From Xanthocytophaga flava (GTDB lineage: Bacteria; Bacteroidota; Bacteroidia; Cytophagales; 172606-1), in assembly GCA_030068525.1 (NCBI GenBank), contig JASJOS010000013.1, positions 124,001 to 188,000 of the forward strand: 64,000 bases of DNA, written 5' to 3'. The position numbers were made by a program, and so were the translations under genes. How positions within the stretch are numbered: position 1 is the stretch's first letter; each line of letters opens with the position of its first letter. Shown piece by piece: positions 37,500-47,313 of the stretch. Under the pieces are notes generated by a model. That model worked only from the letters and a program-made list of their open reading frames with translations, did no database searches and had not been told where the DNA came from.

Positions 37500-38393
37500 T
37501 TACACAGGCTCAAGAGGAATGTAGACTTCTTTTACTAGTCTGGAATATACTACTAGGGCAGGATTAGACATAAACACCTCAAATCCAAATAATTCCGCAA
37601 TTTTATATCCACTATCAGGTAACCATTGATCATGAAAAATCTGTAAAGCGCGAAAGGTGTCCCGCACCCCTCCTCTGACTTTAAAAACAGCATATTTCCC
37701 TCCGGAGATAGTTATTGCCTCTGTATTTTTTGGTATAGCCTGTCCTTTTGAAATACTGATACAGGTGCCATATCTATCCTGATGAGGATAAATCAGCCCC
37801 AGCATTCGGGTATCAGCTGTAAGCAAGTCGTGTGCATCCGCAAAACGAAGAATATCTTTAAAAGATTGCTGAATCATGGTTTCATCCTGTAACGGTGCAT
37901 TGATAAAAATGCCTCTCATCTCTGCAATCTTTTTGATTTCTACTTTCAATGTCTTTTTGCTGCCACCTTCTGCATACACTATTTTTTTTGAATCTATCAG
38001 TCCTTTTAGATGGAAAGATTCCTTACGGATAATTACCTGTTGCTGGTGTTGTACTTGTCGCATTTTTTCAGCAGAGATGCCGAAATAGCTCTTAAAAGCT
38101 CTGGCAAAAACAGCAGGAGAAGAAAATCCACATTCATAGGCAACTTCTGTAATAGATTTCTGTCCATACACAATCAGGTAATGTGCCGCAGTTTCGAGAC
38201 GCATACGGATTATATACTGCTTGGGTGATTCACCCATTGCCTGTTTAAATAACTTCTGCAGGTGAAAGGGAGAATAGTTTGCTTTCTCAGCCAATACCTC
38301 CAATGATATATCATTGTTCAGATTCTTAAGAATGTAATTGATTACAGTCTCTAACCGCTGTTTGTGTTCTCTGGAAATATCTTTTGGTAACAT
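37500..38393 (-). CDS. AraC-family regulator with GyrI-like effector domain
   Basis: 297 aa. The two helix-turn-helix motifs of the AraC/XylS DNA-binding domain are at the N-terminus (about 20-112: SLEVLAEKANYSPFHLQKLFK and SITEVAYECGFSSPAVFARAF). Residues about 148-297 form a GyrI-like effector-binding domain (MRGIFINAP, LGLIYPHQD, YAVFKVRGG). The layout matches Rob/SoxS-like or BmrR-like drug-responsive regulators. It lies 160 bases from an ABC exporter pair on the same strand, so it may regulate that exporter; a 21-base direct repeat in front of the exporter is a candidate site. Confidence 0.9.
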   Translation of the reverse strand: MLPKDISREHKQRLETVINYILKNLNNDISLEVLAEKANYSPFHLQKLFKQAMGESPKQYIIRMRLETAAHYLIVYGQKSITEVAYECGFSSPAVFARAFKSYFGISAEKMRQVQHQQQVIIRKESFHLKGLIDSKKIVYAEGGSKKTLKVEIKKIAEMRGIFINAPLQDETMIQQSFKDILRFADAHDLLTADTRMLGLIYPHQDRYGTCISISKGQAIPKNTEAITISGGKYAVFKVRGGVRDTFRALQIFHDQWLPDSGYKIAELFGFEVFMSNPALVVYSRLVKEVYIPLEPV

Positions 38394-38552
38394 AACGTAT
38401 GGCTATGATGCAGGCAGTATACTCCTGCAATCTTCAATGTAGAAAAATTTACTATATCAGACACCAGACAATACTTCGATTTAAAGAAGTTCTTTACCAA
38501 AGAAGGAGCCAACTGAAGCTATACAAGCTAGTTATATCCAAACAGTTCTGCG

Positions 38553-40922
38553 TTATTCATAGACAAGAGCTTGCCGGGTCGAAATCGCAATTGCAGAACG
38601 AGCAGGAATACGGCTTGCCAGCCATCCAAATAACAGTGTTACCACAAGTGTGATTAAAAATCCGGGAATGCTAAAGGCATAGGCAAGAATAGAGTTTTGT
38701 CCCAGCATCAGATTTCCAAAAAATAAAGCTGCCAGTTGACTCAATGGATAAGCTATAATCAACCCCAATAAAACACTTATGATACTAATCAAAAATCCTT
38801 CTCTGACAAACAAGCTATAAATCTGTGCAGAGGTCGCTCCGATAGCTCTCAAAACTCCAATTTCACGGGTACGTTCCCAGATATTAATGCTGGTTGCAGA
38901 TGCCATGCCTACAGCACTCACCACCAACACCAGAAAGGAGAGTATGAGAATGGTCGTCAGAATAATATTCAAATGGGCGTAAATGATTCTTACCCGTTCA
39001 GCCTGAGACATCACATACACTACATTCAGATCAGAAGAACTGATAGTACTTTCAATTTCTTTTTTTAGGGCCATTACCTGATCGTATCTGTTTTCTTTTG
39101 CCACAAATACCAATGTATTAATCAGATGGGAAGGATTTACCAAATTATCATAGTGTGCAATGTCCAGATAAATTTTAGGTTTCTCAAATTGTTCAGCGAT
39201 ACCAACCAGAGTTACATGACAGATTTTGTTTCCAATAGTTAGATCAAAAGAAGAGCCTATTTCCGGATGGTTGTATAACGCCCATGCCTGCTGATTAATT
39301 ACCACTTCTACTTTTTTGCTTACCTGCAACCATCTTCCCTGAAGTATTTTCATATGTAATCGCTGTGTTTTGGCAGGTAACGCCACGATACCAACACCTT
39401 TAGTTGTCGCAACTACTTTTGATTGAATCTCTCCTCTGCCTCCTACCCACATCTCAATGGTTTTTACATTAGTGAGCTTTTGAAATGGCTGTAAAGCTTT
39501 CTGACGGGAAACTGGCTTATCCAGCACAACCTGTACATCATACCGTAATTCATCTTTTTGCCCTTCCAGCAGATTCCATAATGATTGTCGGACATTAAAC
39601 CCTGTACAAAAAATTGCAACACCCAGTGCCATTGTCAATACAGTTACCACTAATCTCCGCTTACTTCGTTGTGCATTGCGTATAGCCATTATCCATGCTT
39701 CGGATAATTTTAACCGTCTTAGTAGAGGATAGTTACTCCATTTTGTTTGTTGGACAATTCCATAATCGCTTAATGCTATCCGGATTGCTATCTTTGTACC
39801 CCGGACAATGACTCCTAACGAAAGAAGTACAGGTAAAAACAAGCTGAGCAGTAGTAGATACAAGTAAACCTGTACAGGAACTGTCTTTGTCAGAATATCA
39901 AAATTAAGCTTGCCAGCTACAAATCCTGCAAATGCCTGGCCTGATACAGAAGCCAAAGGAATGGCAATCCCACCAGCCATAGCACCTATCACCAAAAGGA
40001 CAAAGATATACATTCGAAAAATCTGAAAACGTGAAGCGCCTATAGCTTTCAAAATTCCGATTTGTCGGACGTGGCTGACCAACATAGAACGGACCAACTG
40101 TGATACCAACACTGCTCCCATCAGAAACGCTAATAATCCGATGGCTCCAATAAGAAACAACAATGTGTTTAACTGCCATTGATGTGGATGTTCATTGAAT
40201 CTGGGAATGTCAATAGATTGAACTTTTACACCTGATCTTTGTAATACATCTGTCAGCAAATGTACTTTCTGTTCAACCTCTTCTGCAGAATGCACATTTC
40301 TGAAACGAACAATAATTCGCCGATGTGTAAGTAAACCTGTTATCTGCTGATACGTTTGGGGATCAGTATAAGCATAAATGAAAGCATCTTGAGTAGCCGG
40401 TGCCTGTCCTGGATCAAAACATATCCCACTAACCTTGACTGTCTTCACTGAACTACCGATTCGCACATTCACTATTGATCCATTTCGAATGACAGACACA
40501 TTTTTACCATCCCTTTCTATCAAAATGGATCCCTTTTCAGGAGTTGCAGCTCCTTCCTGATGAAAAATTCTGGCAAGTTTTATATCTGAAAAATCATCTA
40601 CACTATACAACCATAATGGTATCCATACATTAGGCCGAACTTCAATACGGTGTAGGGAAAAATCACGAAATTCGGCACTTTCTATTTCTGGTAAACTAAG
40701 TAAACGGGGTGTATCCTGTGTATCAAAATCCGAAGAAGTGAATACAGCATGTGCAGGTAGTGTCCGCAGGTAGTTTTCCTGCAAATCATGCGTCAAAATA
40801 CTATAGGCTATGCCTACGGTTCCCACACCCCATATACCCAGTAGTAACGCAAATACAACAGTCAATGAGCGTTTTGAACTATAAGTCAAATCACGGACTG
40901 CTTTTCTAAGTTGTGTATTCAT
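38553..40922 (-). CDS. ABC transporter permease, two FtsX domains
   Basis: 789 aa. Integral membrane subunit with a first helix near 18-40, a large periplasmic MacB-like region (about 45-250), three helices (about 255-375), a second helix after the RRLVVTVLTM stretch (near 418-440), a second periplasmic region and three C-terminal helices (about 650-780). Duplicated FtsX cores (VRQIGILKAIGAS and TREIGVLRAIGAT) identify the family. Its ATG overlaps the end of the ATPase gene by four bases. Likely exports lipoproteins, peptides or a small toxic compound; which one is unknown. Confidence 0.88.
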   Translation of the reverse strand: MNTQLRKAVRDLTYSSKRSLTVVFALLLGIWGVGTVGIAYSILTHDLQENYLRTLPAHAVFTSSDFDTQDTPRLLSLPEIESAEFRDFSLHRIEVRPNVWIPLWLYSVDDFSDIKLARIFHQEGAATPEKGSILIERDGKNVSVIRNGSIVNVRIGSSVKTVKVSGICFDPGQAPATQDAFIYAYTDPQTYQQITGLLTHRRIIVRFRNVHSAEEVEQKVHLLTDVLQRSGVKVQSIDIPRFNEHPHQWQLNTLLFLIGAIGLLAFLMGAVLVSQLVRSMLVSHVRQIGILKAIGASRFQIFRMYIFVLLVIGAMAGGIAIPLASVSGQAFAGFVAGKLNFDILTKTVPVQVYLYLLLLSLFLPVLLSLGVIVRGTKIAIRIALSDYGIVQQTKWSNYPLLRRLKLSEAWIMAIRNAQRSKRRLVVTVLTMALGVAIFCTGFNVRQSLWNLLEGQKDELRYDVQVVLDKPVSRQKALQPFQKLTNVKTIEMWVGGRGEIQSKVVATTKGVGIVALPAKTQRLHMKILQGRWLQVSKKVEVVINQQAWALYNHPEIGSSFDLTIGNKICHVTLVGIAEQFEKPKIYLDIAHYDNLVNPSHLINTLVFVAKENRYDQVMALKKEIESTISSSDLNVVYVMSQAERVRIIYAHLNIILTTILILSFLVLVVSAVGMASATSINIWERTREIGVLRAIGATSAQIYSLFVREGFLISIISVLLGLIIAYPLSQLAALFFGNLMLGQNSILAYAFSIPGFLITLVVTLLFGWLASRIPARSAIAISTRQALVYE

Positions 40923-41608
40923 GCTATAATTTCGTTGACAGGAGGTGTGACAATTTCTCCATCTGCTAACCAGATAGTACGCTGATACTTCAAGGATGTA
41001 TCTTTTTCGTGTGTTACAACGATTACCGTTTTGCCATTTTCAGCTAACTCCTGAAAAATCTGATGAACAGAGGCCGCTGTTTTGCTATCAAGATTTCCTG
41101 TAGGTTCGTCCGCAAGAATCACAGGTGGATCGTTCGCCAATGCTCGGGCAATGGCGGCACGCTGCTGTTGTCCTCCGGATAAAGAAGCAGGCATTTTATC
41201 TGCCTGATCTGCAATCCCAACCTGTGTTAAAAGTGTAATAGCCCTTGTTTCTTGCTGAGATCGGGGAATTACATTGACAAACTCCATAGCAAGCAGCAGA
41301 TTTTCACGAATGGTAAGAGTGGGAATCAACTGAAAGAATTGAAACACGATTCCTATATTCTTACCACGCCATCGTGCCAGTTGATCTTCATTCAGCTCAT
41401 TGAGTTGCGTATCATTGATCCTGATGATCCCTTCTGTGGGATGATCTATCCCTGCAATCATATTGAGCAAAGTTGACTTCCCACTACCCGATTTACCTAC
41501 AATAGCCAGATATTCTGCCGACTGAATAATCAGAGAAATAGTTTTCAATGCTGTATAAGATCGTTCCGAAGAATGAAATGTTTTGGTGACACCTTCCAGA
41601 TATATCAT
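40919..41608 (-). CDS. ABC transporter ATP-binding protein (LolD/MacB type)
   Basis: 229 aa. Walker [10 protein letters not shown] at 38-46, Q-loop FQFFQL near 89-94, signature LSGGQ at 143-147, Walker B VILADE at 163-168 and switch His200. The FtsX-partner subfamily is also shown by the length and the [14 protein letters not shown] segment. Overlaps the permease start by four bases; together they form a complete exporter. Confidence 0.95.
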   Translation of the reverse strand: MIYLEGVTKTFHSSERSYTALKTISLIIQSAEYLAIVGKSGSGKSTLLNMIAGIDHPTEGIIRINDTQLNELNEDQLARWRGKNIGIVFQFFQLIPTLTIRENLLLAMEFVNVIPRSQQETRAITLLTQVGIADQADKMPASLSGGQQQRAAIARALANDPPVILADEPTGNLDSKTAASVHQIFQELAENGKTVIVVTHEKDTSLKYQRTIWLADGEIVTPPVNEIIA

Positions 41609-41631
41609 TGTCTATTGTTGTTTGTATTGCA

Positions 41632-41639
41632 CAAACATA
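41632..41639 (-). promoter_or_regulatory. Candidate -7 element of the ABC exporter operon
   Basis: Minus-strand TATGTTTG fits TAnnTTTG and lies 24 bases before the ATG. No TTG at standard distance, so an activator may be needed. Confidence 0.4.
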
Positions 41640-41659
41640 GATAGCACGACTACCAAACT

Positions 41660-41701
41660 CTTTGCATTTCCTGGCAATCACTTTGCATTTCTTGTGATTG
41701 A
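41660..41701. repeat. Two 21-base direct repeats upstream of the ABC exporter
   Basis: CTTTGCATTTC occurs at 41660 and again at 41681, exactly 21 bases (two helical turns) apart, just upstream of the candidate -7 element. AraC or LytTR proteins bind repeats with this period. Confidence 0.5.
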
Positions 41702-41888
41702 TTTTCGATTCTGCAACTCAGGCAATAGAGAGAATCTCTCAATATGATTTTCAGCATTTAGTTACTTTTCCGCAGCATCTCCTATATATTGCAAGTCATA
41801 CCATACTATACAATAACACAAAGCAACCTACATTTATAATCAGATAGAAGATCACCAAACAGATTAAATGTAGATAGTATTATATCAT

Positions 41889-43163
41889 ATGGAAAACTAC
41901 AGTGTAGTCCTGTTCATTCTGGCACTCATGATTGGGCTTTCTGCCATAGCAGACAAAATAAAACTCCCCTATCCTATTTTATTAATTGTAGCAGGAATTG
42001 CTATTGGCTTCATTCCTACCCTACCCGAAATAGAGTTAGACCCTGAGATTATTTTCCTGTTGTTTCTGCCTCCATTGCTATATGATGCTGCCTTTAACAT
42101 CCATTTTTCGGAGTTTAAGACACATCTGAATACCATCAGCACTTTAGCTATCTCACTGGTATTTCTGACAGCGTCAGGTATTGCGGTTGTTGCCTATTAC
42201 CTCATTCCGGATATGACATGGTCTCTGGCCTTTGTATTGGGTGCTATTCTGTCCGCAACAGATGCCGTAGCTGCTATCAGTATTACCAAAGGCTTGGGGC
42301 TGTCATCCAAGACCAACACCATTCTGGAAGGGGAAAGCCTGGTCAATGATGCCTCTGCGCTTGTTGCCTATCGTTTTGCTGTAGCATCTGTAACCGGAGC
42401 TACCTTTGTTTTCTGGAAAGCTTCGCTGGAATTCGTTATCTTAATGGCAGGTGGGTTACTGGTAGGTTTTGTCATGGGAAAACTATTAGCGTTTATTTTA
42501 AAACGGGTACATGAAAATATGCTGGTAACAATCAGCTTTATGTTGCTGATGCCCTTTGTGACCTACCTTATTGCAGAAGAAGTACATGTCTCAGGAGTGA
42601 TTGCAGTGGTAATTCTGGGATTGGGCATATCCCGGTTTAGTAACAAGGTATTTCCTCAAGACCTAAAACAACAGTCCAAGAATATCTGGGATATCATTAT
42701 CTTTTTGCTCAATGGACTTATCTTTATACTTATTGGCTTACAGTTTCCATATGTAATTAAAAGTATAGAAAAGAGCCAGATATGGATTTATACAGGCTAT
42801 TCGTTTGTGATTACTATTATCACACTACTCTTACGAATGGCGAGAGTGTTTATGCAGCAACGACACCTGAGTAAAGCTTTTCTCTACAAAAAACGAAGAA
42901 TTACTGAACAAGCATTGCTTGATTTCAGTACCAGTCTTATCATTAGCTGGTCAGGGATGCGAGGAATCGTTTCATTGGCAATTGCCATTGGATTGCCTTT
43001 AACGCTTCAGGATGGAAGTCCGTTTCCATTACGCAATCCTATTATCTTTATTTCTGTAGGAGTGGTTTTGTTTACACTTATCGGACAGGGACTTACTTTG
43101 CCCTGGCTTGTGAAGTGGGTATTACGAAAAGACTCTACCAAAGCAGAAAAAACTATCAGTTAA
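41889..43163 (+). CDS. CPA1-family sodium/proton antiporter
   Basis: 424 aa inner-membrane protein with about 12 transmembrane segments. Family motifs: SATDAVAAIS with the ion-binding Asp125, and EGESLVNDASALVAY with Glu149 and Asp154. The C-terminal hydrophilic tail is very short, so there is no long regulatory domain. Related to NhaP-type exchangers that export Na+ or K+ against protons. Monocistronic by position. Confidence 0.92.
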   Translation: MENYSVVLFILALMIGLSAIADKIKLPYPILLIVAGIAIGFIPTLPEIELDPEIIFLLFLPPLLYDAAFNIHFSEFKTHLNTISTLAISLVFLTASGIAVVAYYLIPDMTWSLAFVLGAILSATDAVAAISITKGLGLSSKTNTILEGESLVNDASALVAYRFAVASVTGATFVFWKASLEFVILMAGGLLVGFVMGKLLAFILKRVHENMLVTISFMLLMPFVTYLIAEEVHVSGVIAVVILGLGISRFSNKVFPQDLKQQSKNIWDIIIFLLNGLIFILIGLQFPYVIKSIEKSQIWIYTGYSFVITIITLLLRMARVFMQQRHLSKAFLYKKRRITEQALLDFSTSLIISWSGMRGIVSLAIAIGLPLTLQDGSPFPLRNPIIFISVGVVLFTLIGQGLTLPWLVKWVLRKDSTKAEKTIS

Positions 43164-43189
43164 GATTCTAACCAGAATGTTCCATAAAC

Positions 43190-43245
43190 AATTCTACCCT
43201 TTTACTATCACTATCCATTTTACTAGTTAGCAAAAGAGTAGAATT
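43190..43245. other. Inverted repeat between convergent genes
   Basis: 14-base arms AATTCTACCCTTTT and AAAAGAGTAGAATT (one mismatch) around a 28-base loop. It lies between the antiporter and the debranching enzyme gene and could act as a weak bidirectional terminator. Confidence 0.5.
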
Positions 43246-43284
43246 ATGTATCCTTTCAGAAAATGTAAACTAACTTAATTCGTA

Positions 43285-45483
43285 TTATTTCACAACAATC
43301 AGTCTCCACTCCTTGTTCGTATTATTCCAGTTGACGCCTATCATGTTGTCTGCCCCATGTCTGGTTATCTCCAGATCAACAAAGCTGTCACCTATACGTA
43401 ACTTTTTAATTTCGATAGATTGCAGGTATTCTGGTAAAATAGGTTTATGAAAGGATACTTCTTTGCGAAGAGGAGAAATCTTAATCTGTAGAATAGATTT
43501 TAAAAACATATACACGGCACCTACAGACCAGGCTTGAGGTGAGCAGGCAACCGGATACGCAGTAGGTCCTTCTCCAGCTCTGCGATCCATACCGCAGAAC
43601 AACTCAGGAAGACGTTGCAGATTGATATACAGAGAGGCATCAAAGAGTCCCGACATGAGCTGCAGAGCCTCTGCTTCAAAACCATATTTTGCCATTCCAT
43701 TGGCAATCAGAGCCACATCATGGGGCCATATAGAACCGTTGTGGTAGGACATAGGATTGTAACGAAACTCCTGTGTAGACAGAGTACGTATTCCCCATCC
43801 GCTGAACATATCCGGAGCCATCAGGGTTTCTACCAGCTTTTTTGCTTTGGAACGATCGGCAATGCCCGTAAACAACACTTGTCCCGCATTGGAAGTTTTC
43901 ACCTTACAAGGCCTTTTCTGTCCATCCAGGGCCAGTACATAACAATTGAGGTCTTTATCCCAAAACACTTCATTAAATTTCTCTTTCAGCGCTTTCGCCT
44001 CGTTTTTCCAGGTTTCAGCCTGCTTAGGTTGATCCAGTATTCTGGCAAGATTGGAAGCATGCAGTTTCGCTCCATATACATAGGCTTGTACTTCACACAA
44101 GGCAATGGGCGGATCTGCCAATTGCCCATTGCTATGAAAAACAGAATCAAAACTATCTTTCCATCCCTGATTTGTCAACCCATTTTTTGCCTTGTGTTGG
44201 TACTCCACAAATCCATCATCATCAATATCTCCATACTGATTGATCCAGTTAATGGCATTTACAATATTTGACCATATTTTTTGTATGGTTTCCAGATCAC
44301 CTGTTCTGTCATAGTATTCTCCAGCCAGAATAACAAAAAGAGGTGTTGCATCTATGGTGCCATAATACTGTTTAAAAGGGACTTCGTTTAGTGCCACCAT
44401 CTCTCCGTCACGAGTTTCATGCAAGATTTTTCCAGGCTCTGCATCTGTACTTTCATTCAATGTATTTGCCTGATTGGCAGCCAAAAAGAAGAGTACATCC
44501 CTGGCCAGGTCCGGAGCAGCCCATAAGACTTCCAATGCTGTTATAATTCCATCCCGTCCAAAAGCTGTATTATACCAGGGTACACCCGCATAGGGATATT
44601 TTCCATAAGGAGTCTGTGACATCAGTGAAACCAGGTCTGCCTTAGAACGACTGATCCAGTGAGTAAACTGCCCATTAGACGTCTTGATAACCGGAAAATA
44701 CGCTTTGGTCTTTATTAGATCTGGCTCTACCTGTTTGAGTGCTTCATTAAAATCTTTCTTCTCTGTATGTTCGTTTCCAGCCTCAAATGTTATGGAGTAA
44801 TGCAGGCTGACTTTCTTTTTAGGATGCAACAAAAACTGAAAAGTCACCTCTCCTTTTTCAAACCCTGAAATTTTATCATAGGCATCACTAAAAGCAATGT
44901 CTACCCGTCTCAATATATCATCCAATCCCTGATAGGACATACGCAAACTGCGGTTGTCAGGATATTCATAGCCATATAATAAACCGCGTTCCTGACGTCT
45001 TAGTCCCCTTACCTCAAAGATATCTTTAAAGTCACTCCCTAGCTCTATCGACAAATCTATTCGGCAAGCCTGTGCATTGTAATTTTCTATTTCTATCTTC
45101 TCATAAAATACCCCGTACCGGATCAACTGGCTTCTGCCAATATGAATAGTTCCATGGTGCATGGTATCTCCATCTATCGATACCATCTCCGGATTGGTTA
45201 GGTCGACAGAAAGAATCTCGTTCTCTTCTTTAACATTAGAGCTAAGAACAATGGGTTTCAGATTATTTATTTTTAAACCCAGACGGTTTATATACCGGGT
45301 ATCCCGATGATAAATACCCTGAACGGCATCGCCCTGACCAACAATATCACCTGACCGGTTAAAGATGCCAAATGTTTCACAATGATTGAGTACCTGCGTA
45401 CGGTCATCCAGATTGACACTCTCTGCCGTAATATAATATTTGTCTTCGTCAGATGATTGAGTCTGATTTTTGTCTGTAATCAT
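43285..45483 (-). CDS. Amylo-alpha-1,6-glucosidase / glycogen-debranching-type enzyme
   Basis: 732 aa. N-terminal GDE-type beta domain (residues about 30-255: GIYHRDTRYINRL) followed by an alpha/alpha-toroid catalytic domain that starts around GVPWYNTAFGRDGIITAL near 300-317 and ends near NGSIWPHDVALIANGM. That architecture fits the bacterial amylo-alpha-1,6-glucosidase group related to GH63/GH133. No signal peptide, so cytoplasmic. Encoded 26 bases downstream of a GT4 gene, likely one operon. A substrate such as glycogen or another alpha-glucan is inferred; no glgA, glgB or glgC is in the window. Confidence 0.85.
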   Translation of the reverse strand: MITDKNQTQSSDEDKYYITAESVNLDDRTQVLNHCETFGIFNRSGDIVGQGDAVQGIYHRDTRYINRLGLKINNLKPIVLSSNVKEENEILSVDLTNPEMVSIDGDTMHHGTIHIGRSQLIRYGVFYEKIEIENYNAQACRIDLSIELGSDFKDIFEVRGLRRQERGLLYGYEYPDNRSLRMSYQGLDDILRRVDIAFSDAYDKISGFEKGEVTFQFLLHPKKKVSLHYSITFEAGNEHTEKKDFNEALKQVEPDLIKTKAYFPVIKTSNGQFTHWISRSKADLVSLMSQTPYGKYPYAGVPWYNTAFGRDGIITALEVLWAAPDLARDVLFFLAANQANTLNESTDAEPGKILHETRDGEMVALNEVPFKQYYGTIDATPLFVILAGEYYDRTGDLETIQKIWSNIVNAINWINQYGDIDDDGFVEYQHKAKNGLTNQGWKDSFDSVFHSNGQLADPPIALCEVQAYVYGAKLHASNLARILDQPKQAETWKNEAKALKEKFNEVFWDKDLNCYVLALDGQKRPCKVKTSNAGQVLFTGIADRSKAKKLVETLMAPDMFSGWGIRTLSTQEFRYNPMSYHNGSIWPHDVALIANGMAKYGFEAEALQLMSGLFDASLYINLQRLPELFCGMDRRAGEGPTAYPVACSPQAWSVGAVYMFLKSILQIKISPLRKEVSFHKPILPEYLQSIEIKKLRIGDSFVDLEITRHGADNMIGVNWNNTNKEWRLIVVK

Positions 45484-45509
45484 AGGTAACTACATCTAGT
45501 TAGTGAATA

Positions 45510-46607
45510 TTAACTGGCTTGTTTTGTTTTATAAGCATTTAGTATCTTTTCCATTTCTGTAGACATGTAGATACGTCTTCTCTTTGTAGGTATCATCCTT
45601 TCAAATAAGTGAAGATAACTTTCTGCCATTATTCCTGCACTAAACCGATTCTCGAATGTTTTACGGACCAACTTACGATCCAGCAGGTCTATTTTATTTA
45701 ACGCCTTTACAGCCTGCCCAATTGTATTTACAACAAAACCGCTCTCTCCATGATCAATAATTTCGGGAACTGATCCATTGTTGAATGCAATTACAGGAGT
45801 ACCACAAGCCATGGCTTCAATCATAACCATCCCAAAAGGTTCAGGCCAGTCTATAGGGAACAATAAGGCTTTGGCGTTTCCCAGAAATTCACCCTTTTGT
45901 GCTTCACCAATTTCTCCAATAAACTCAACATGAGGCTGGTCCATCAGCTTTCGGATATGTTTTTGATAGTAAGGCTGGTCAGCTTTATCAATTTTAGCAG
46001 CCATCTTTATTTTTATGCCAGCTTTTCTGGCAATTTCAATAGCACGATCGGGTCTCTTTTCTGGCGAGATCCTTCCAATAAAAGCCACATAATCCCCTTT
46101 ACCTTCTCCTTTGTTATATAGATCTAAAGGTAATCCATGGTAAACTGTCCCAGCCCAGCAAACATCCTTCAGTGGTTTTCGCTGTGAATCTGAAATAGAT
46201 ACCAGTGGCCGATCCTTAAATTTATTATATACATATTGCAGATCAGGCAGATCCAATCTGCCATGTAGTGTGGTAATGCATGGCTTACCTAATGTAGCCG
46301 AAAAAGGAAAATGCAGATAGTCGTTGTGAAAATGCAGGATATCAAACTCTTCCGCTCTTTCCATAACGTCCTGCATCTGTATGATATGGTGTGCAATGGG
46401 ATCTTGTATTCCAGGGTTTAACCGCAATGCTTCATCAATATGGCTCACTAACCTGGCAGACGTGTTTGAATCGCCTGTTGCAAATAGAGTAACCTCATGT
46501 CCTTGTCTGATTAATTCTTCTGTTAAATATGAAACAACTCGTTCTGTTCCTCCATATAGTTTAGGGGGCACCGACTCATATAAAGGAGCTATTTGTGCAA
46601 TTTTCAT
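45510..46607 (-). CDS. GT4 family glycosyltransferase
   Basis: 365 aa, GT-B fold. The N-terminal donor-side loop is PPKLYGGTERVVSYL, the hinge region is FIGRISPEKRPD, and the nucleotide-sugar motif is EPFGMVMIEAMACGTPVIAF. No signal peptide. It precedes the debranching enzyme gene with 26 bases between them, suggesting joint work on an alpha-glucan or trehalose-like product. The donor and acceptor cannot be read from the sequence. Confidence 0.9.
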   Translation of the reverse strand: MKIAQIAPLYESVPPKLYGGTERVVSYLTEELIRQGHEVTLFATGDSNTSARLVSHIDEALRLNPGIQDPIAHHIIQMQDVMERAEEFDILHFHNDYLHFPFSATLGKPCITTLHGRLDLPDLQYVYNKFKDRPLVSISDSQRKPLKDVCWAGTVYHGLPLDLYNKGEGKGDYVAFIGRISPEKRPDRAIEIARKAGIKIKMAAKIDKADQPYYQKHIRKLMDQPHVEFIGEIGEAQKGEFLGNAKALLFPIDWPEPFGMVMIEAMACGTPVIAFNNGSVPEIIDHGESGFVVNTIGQAVKALNKIDLLDRKLVRKTFENRFSAGIMAESYLHLFERMIPTKRRRIYMSTEMEKILNAYKTKQAS

Positions 46608-46866
46608 AGTGTGAAAATAGGTTTAAGTAAAGAGTATTATTTAGCTACCCACCCAACCAGTTACTCTTCAGGTAAAGCCTGTACAGGTATATATCAAACC
46701 GAGGCAAAACTAGATATTAACTATAGAAAGGACTGGTTTTTAGCTAGCTATCCATACTAGTATCTACGCACTAAATGATTCCTTTATTTGTCCTTACTTT
46801 TTTTTACTGGCAAGTTGATTCCGGATAGCTTCTATACAATTTTTACTTGCCTATCCTTACATCAGA

Positions 46867-47313
46867 TTATGCCTGAGAATTCTGGTTATTGGGATTATAG
46901 GATATTCTTTTTTGTACCTTACCATTTTTACCCTGAATAGTAAGTGATGCATTATTTTTACGGGCCTCCTCTTTGCCTATCTGTATAGCTTCCTGCTTGG
47001 TAGTTACGACCTGTTCTACTTTATCTTCTCCTTCTTTTTTAACAGCCCATTTATTGTTTTCATAGGGAATTACATATCGATCTTCTCCATGTTTCTTGAC
47101 ATCGGTAATTTTGGAATCCTTTGCTTTACTTTTGATTTCAATGTCGTGATTCACAGCCCAATCTTTTGCTCGACTAATAGCCGTTGCAATAGCAATTCCT
47201 TCTTCCATATGTCTGTCTTCCAGTAAGGCATTCGCAATTTCCACTGCTTTGTTCCTTACTTTGACTGGTAGGTTCTTCATCGAAACCGGATAATTAGTTT
47301 TTGACCATGGCAT
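46867..47313 (-). CDS. YdaT-like general-stress protein (DUF2188)
   Basis: 148 aa. Residues 1-55 (MPWSKTNYPVSMKNLPVKVR, AIATAISRAKDWAV) match the N-terminus of Bacillus YdaT, and residues about 75-138 match DUF2188 (WAVKKEGEDK, ATIQGKNGK-like strand near the end). Gln/Asn/Lys-rich and soluble. YdaT is under general stress control in Bacillus; a similar role here is inference. It stands between the GT4/debranching operon and the carbamoyltransferase. Confidence 0.8.
   Translation of the reverse strand: MPWSKTNYPVSMKNLPVKVRNKAVEIANALLEDRHMEEGIAIATAISRAKDWAVNHDIEIKSKAKDSKITDVKKHGEDRYVIPYENNKWAVKKEGEDKVEQVVTTKQEAIQIGKEEARKNNASLTIQGKNGKVQKRISYNPNNQNSQA

Noticed and set aside
43615-44271. 218-codon frame antisense to the debranching enzyme
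   Set aside because: Lies entirely inside a confidently identified gene on the other strand and has no domain character.
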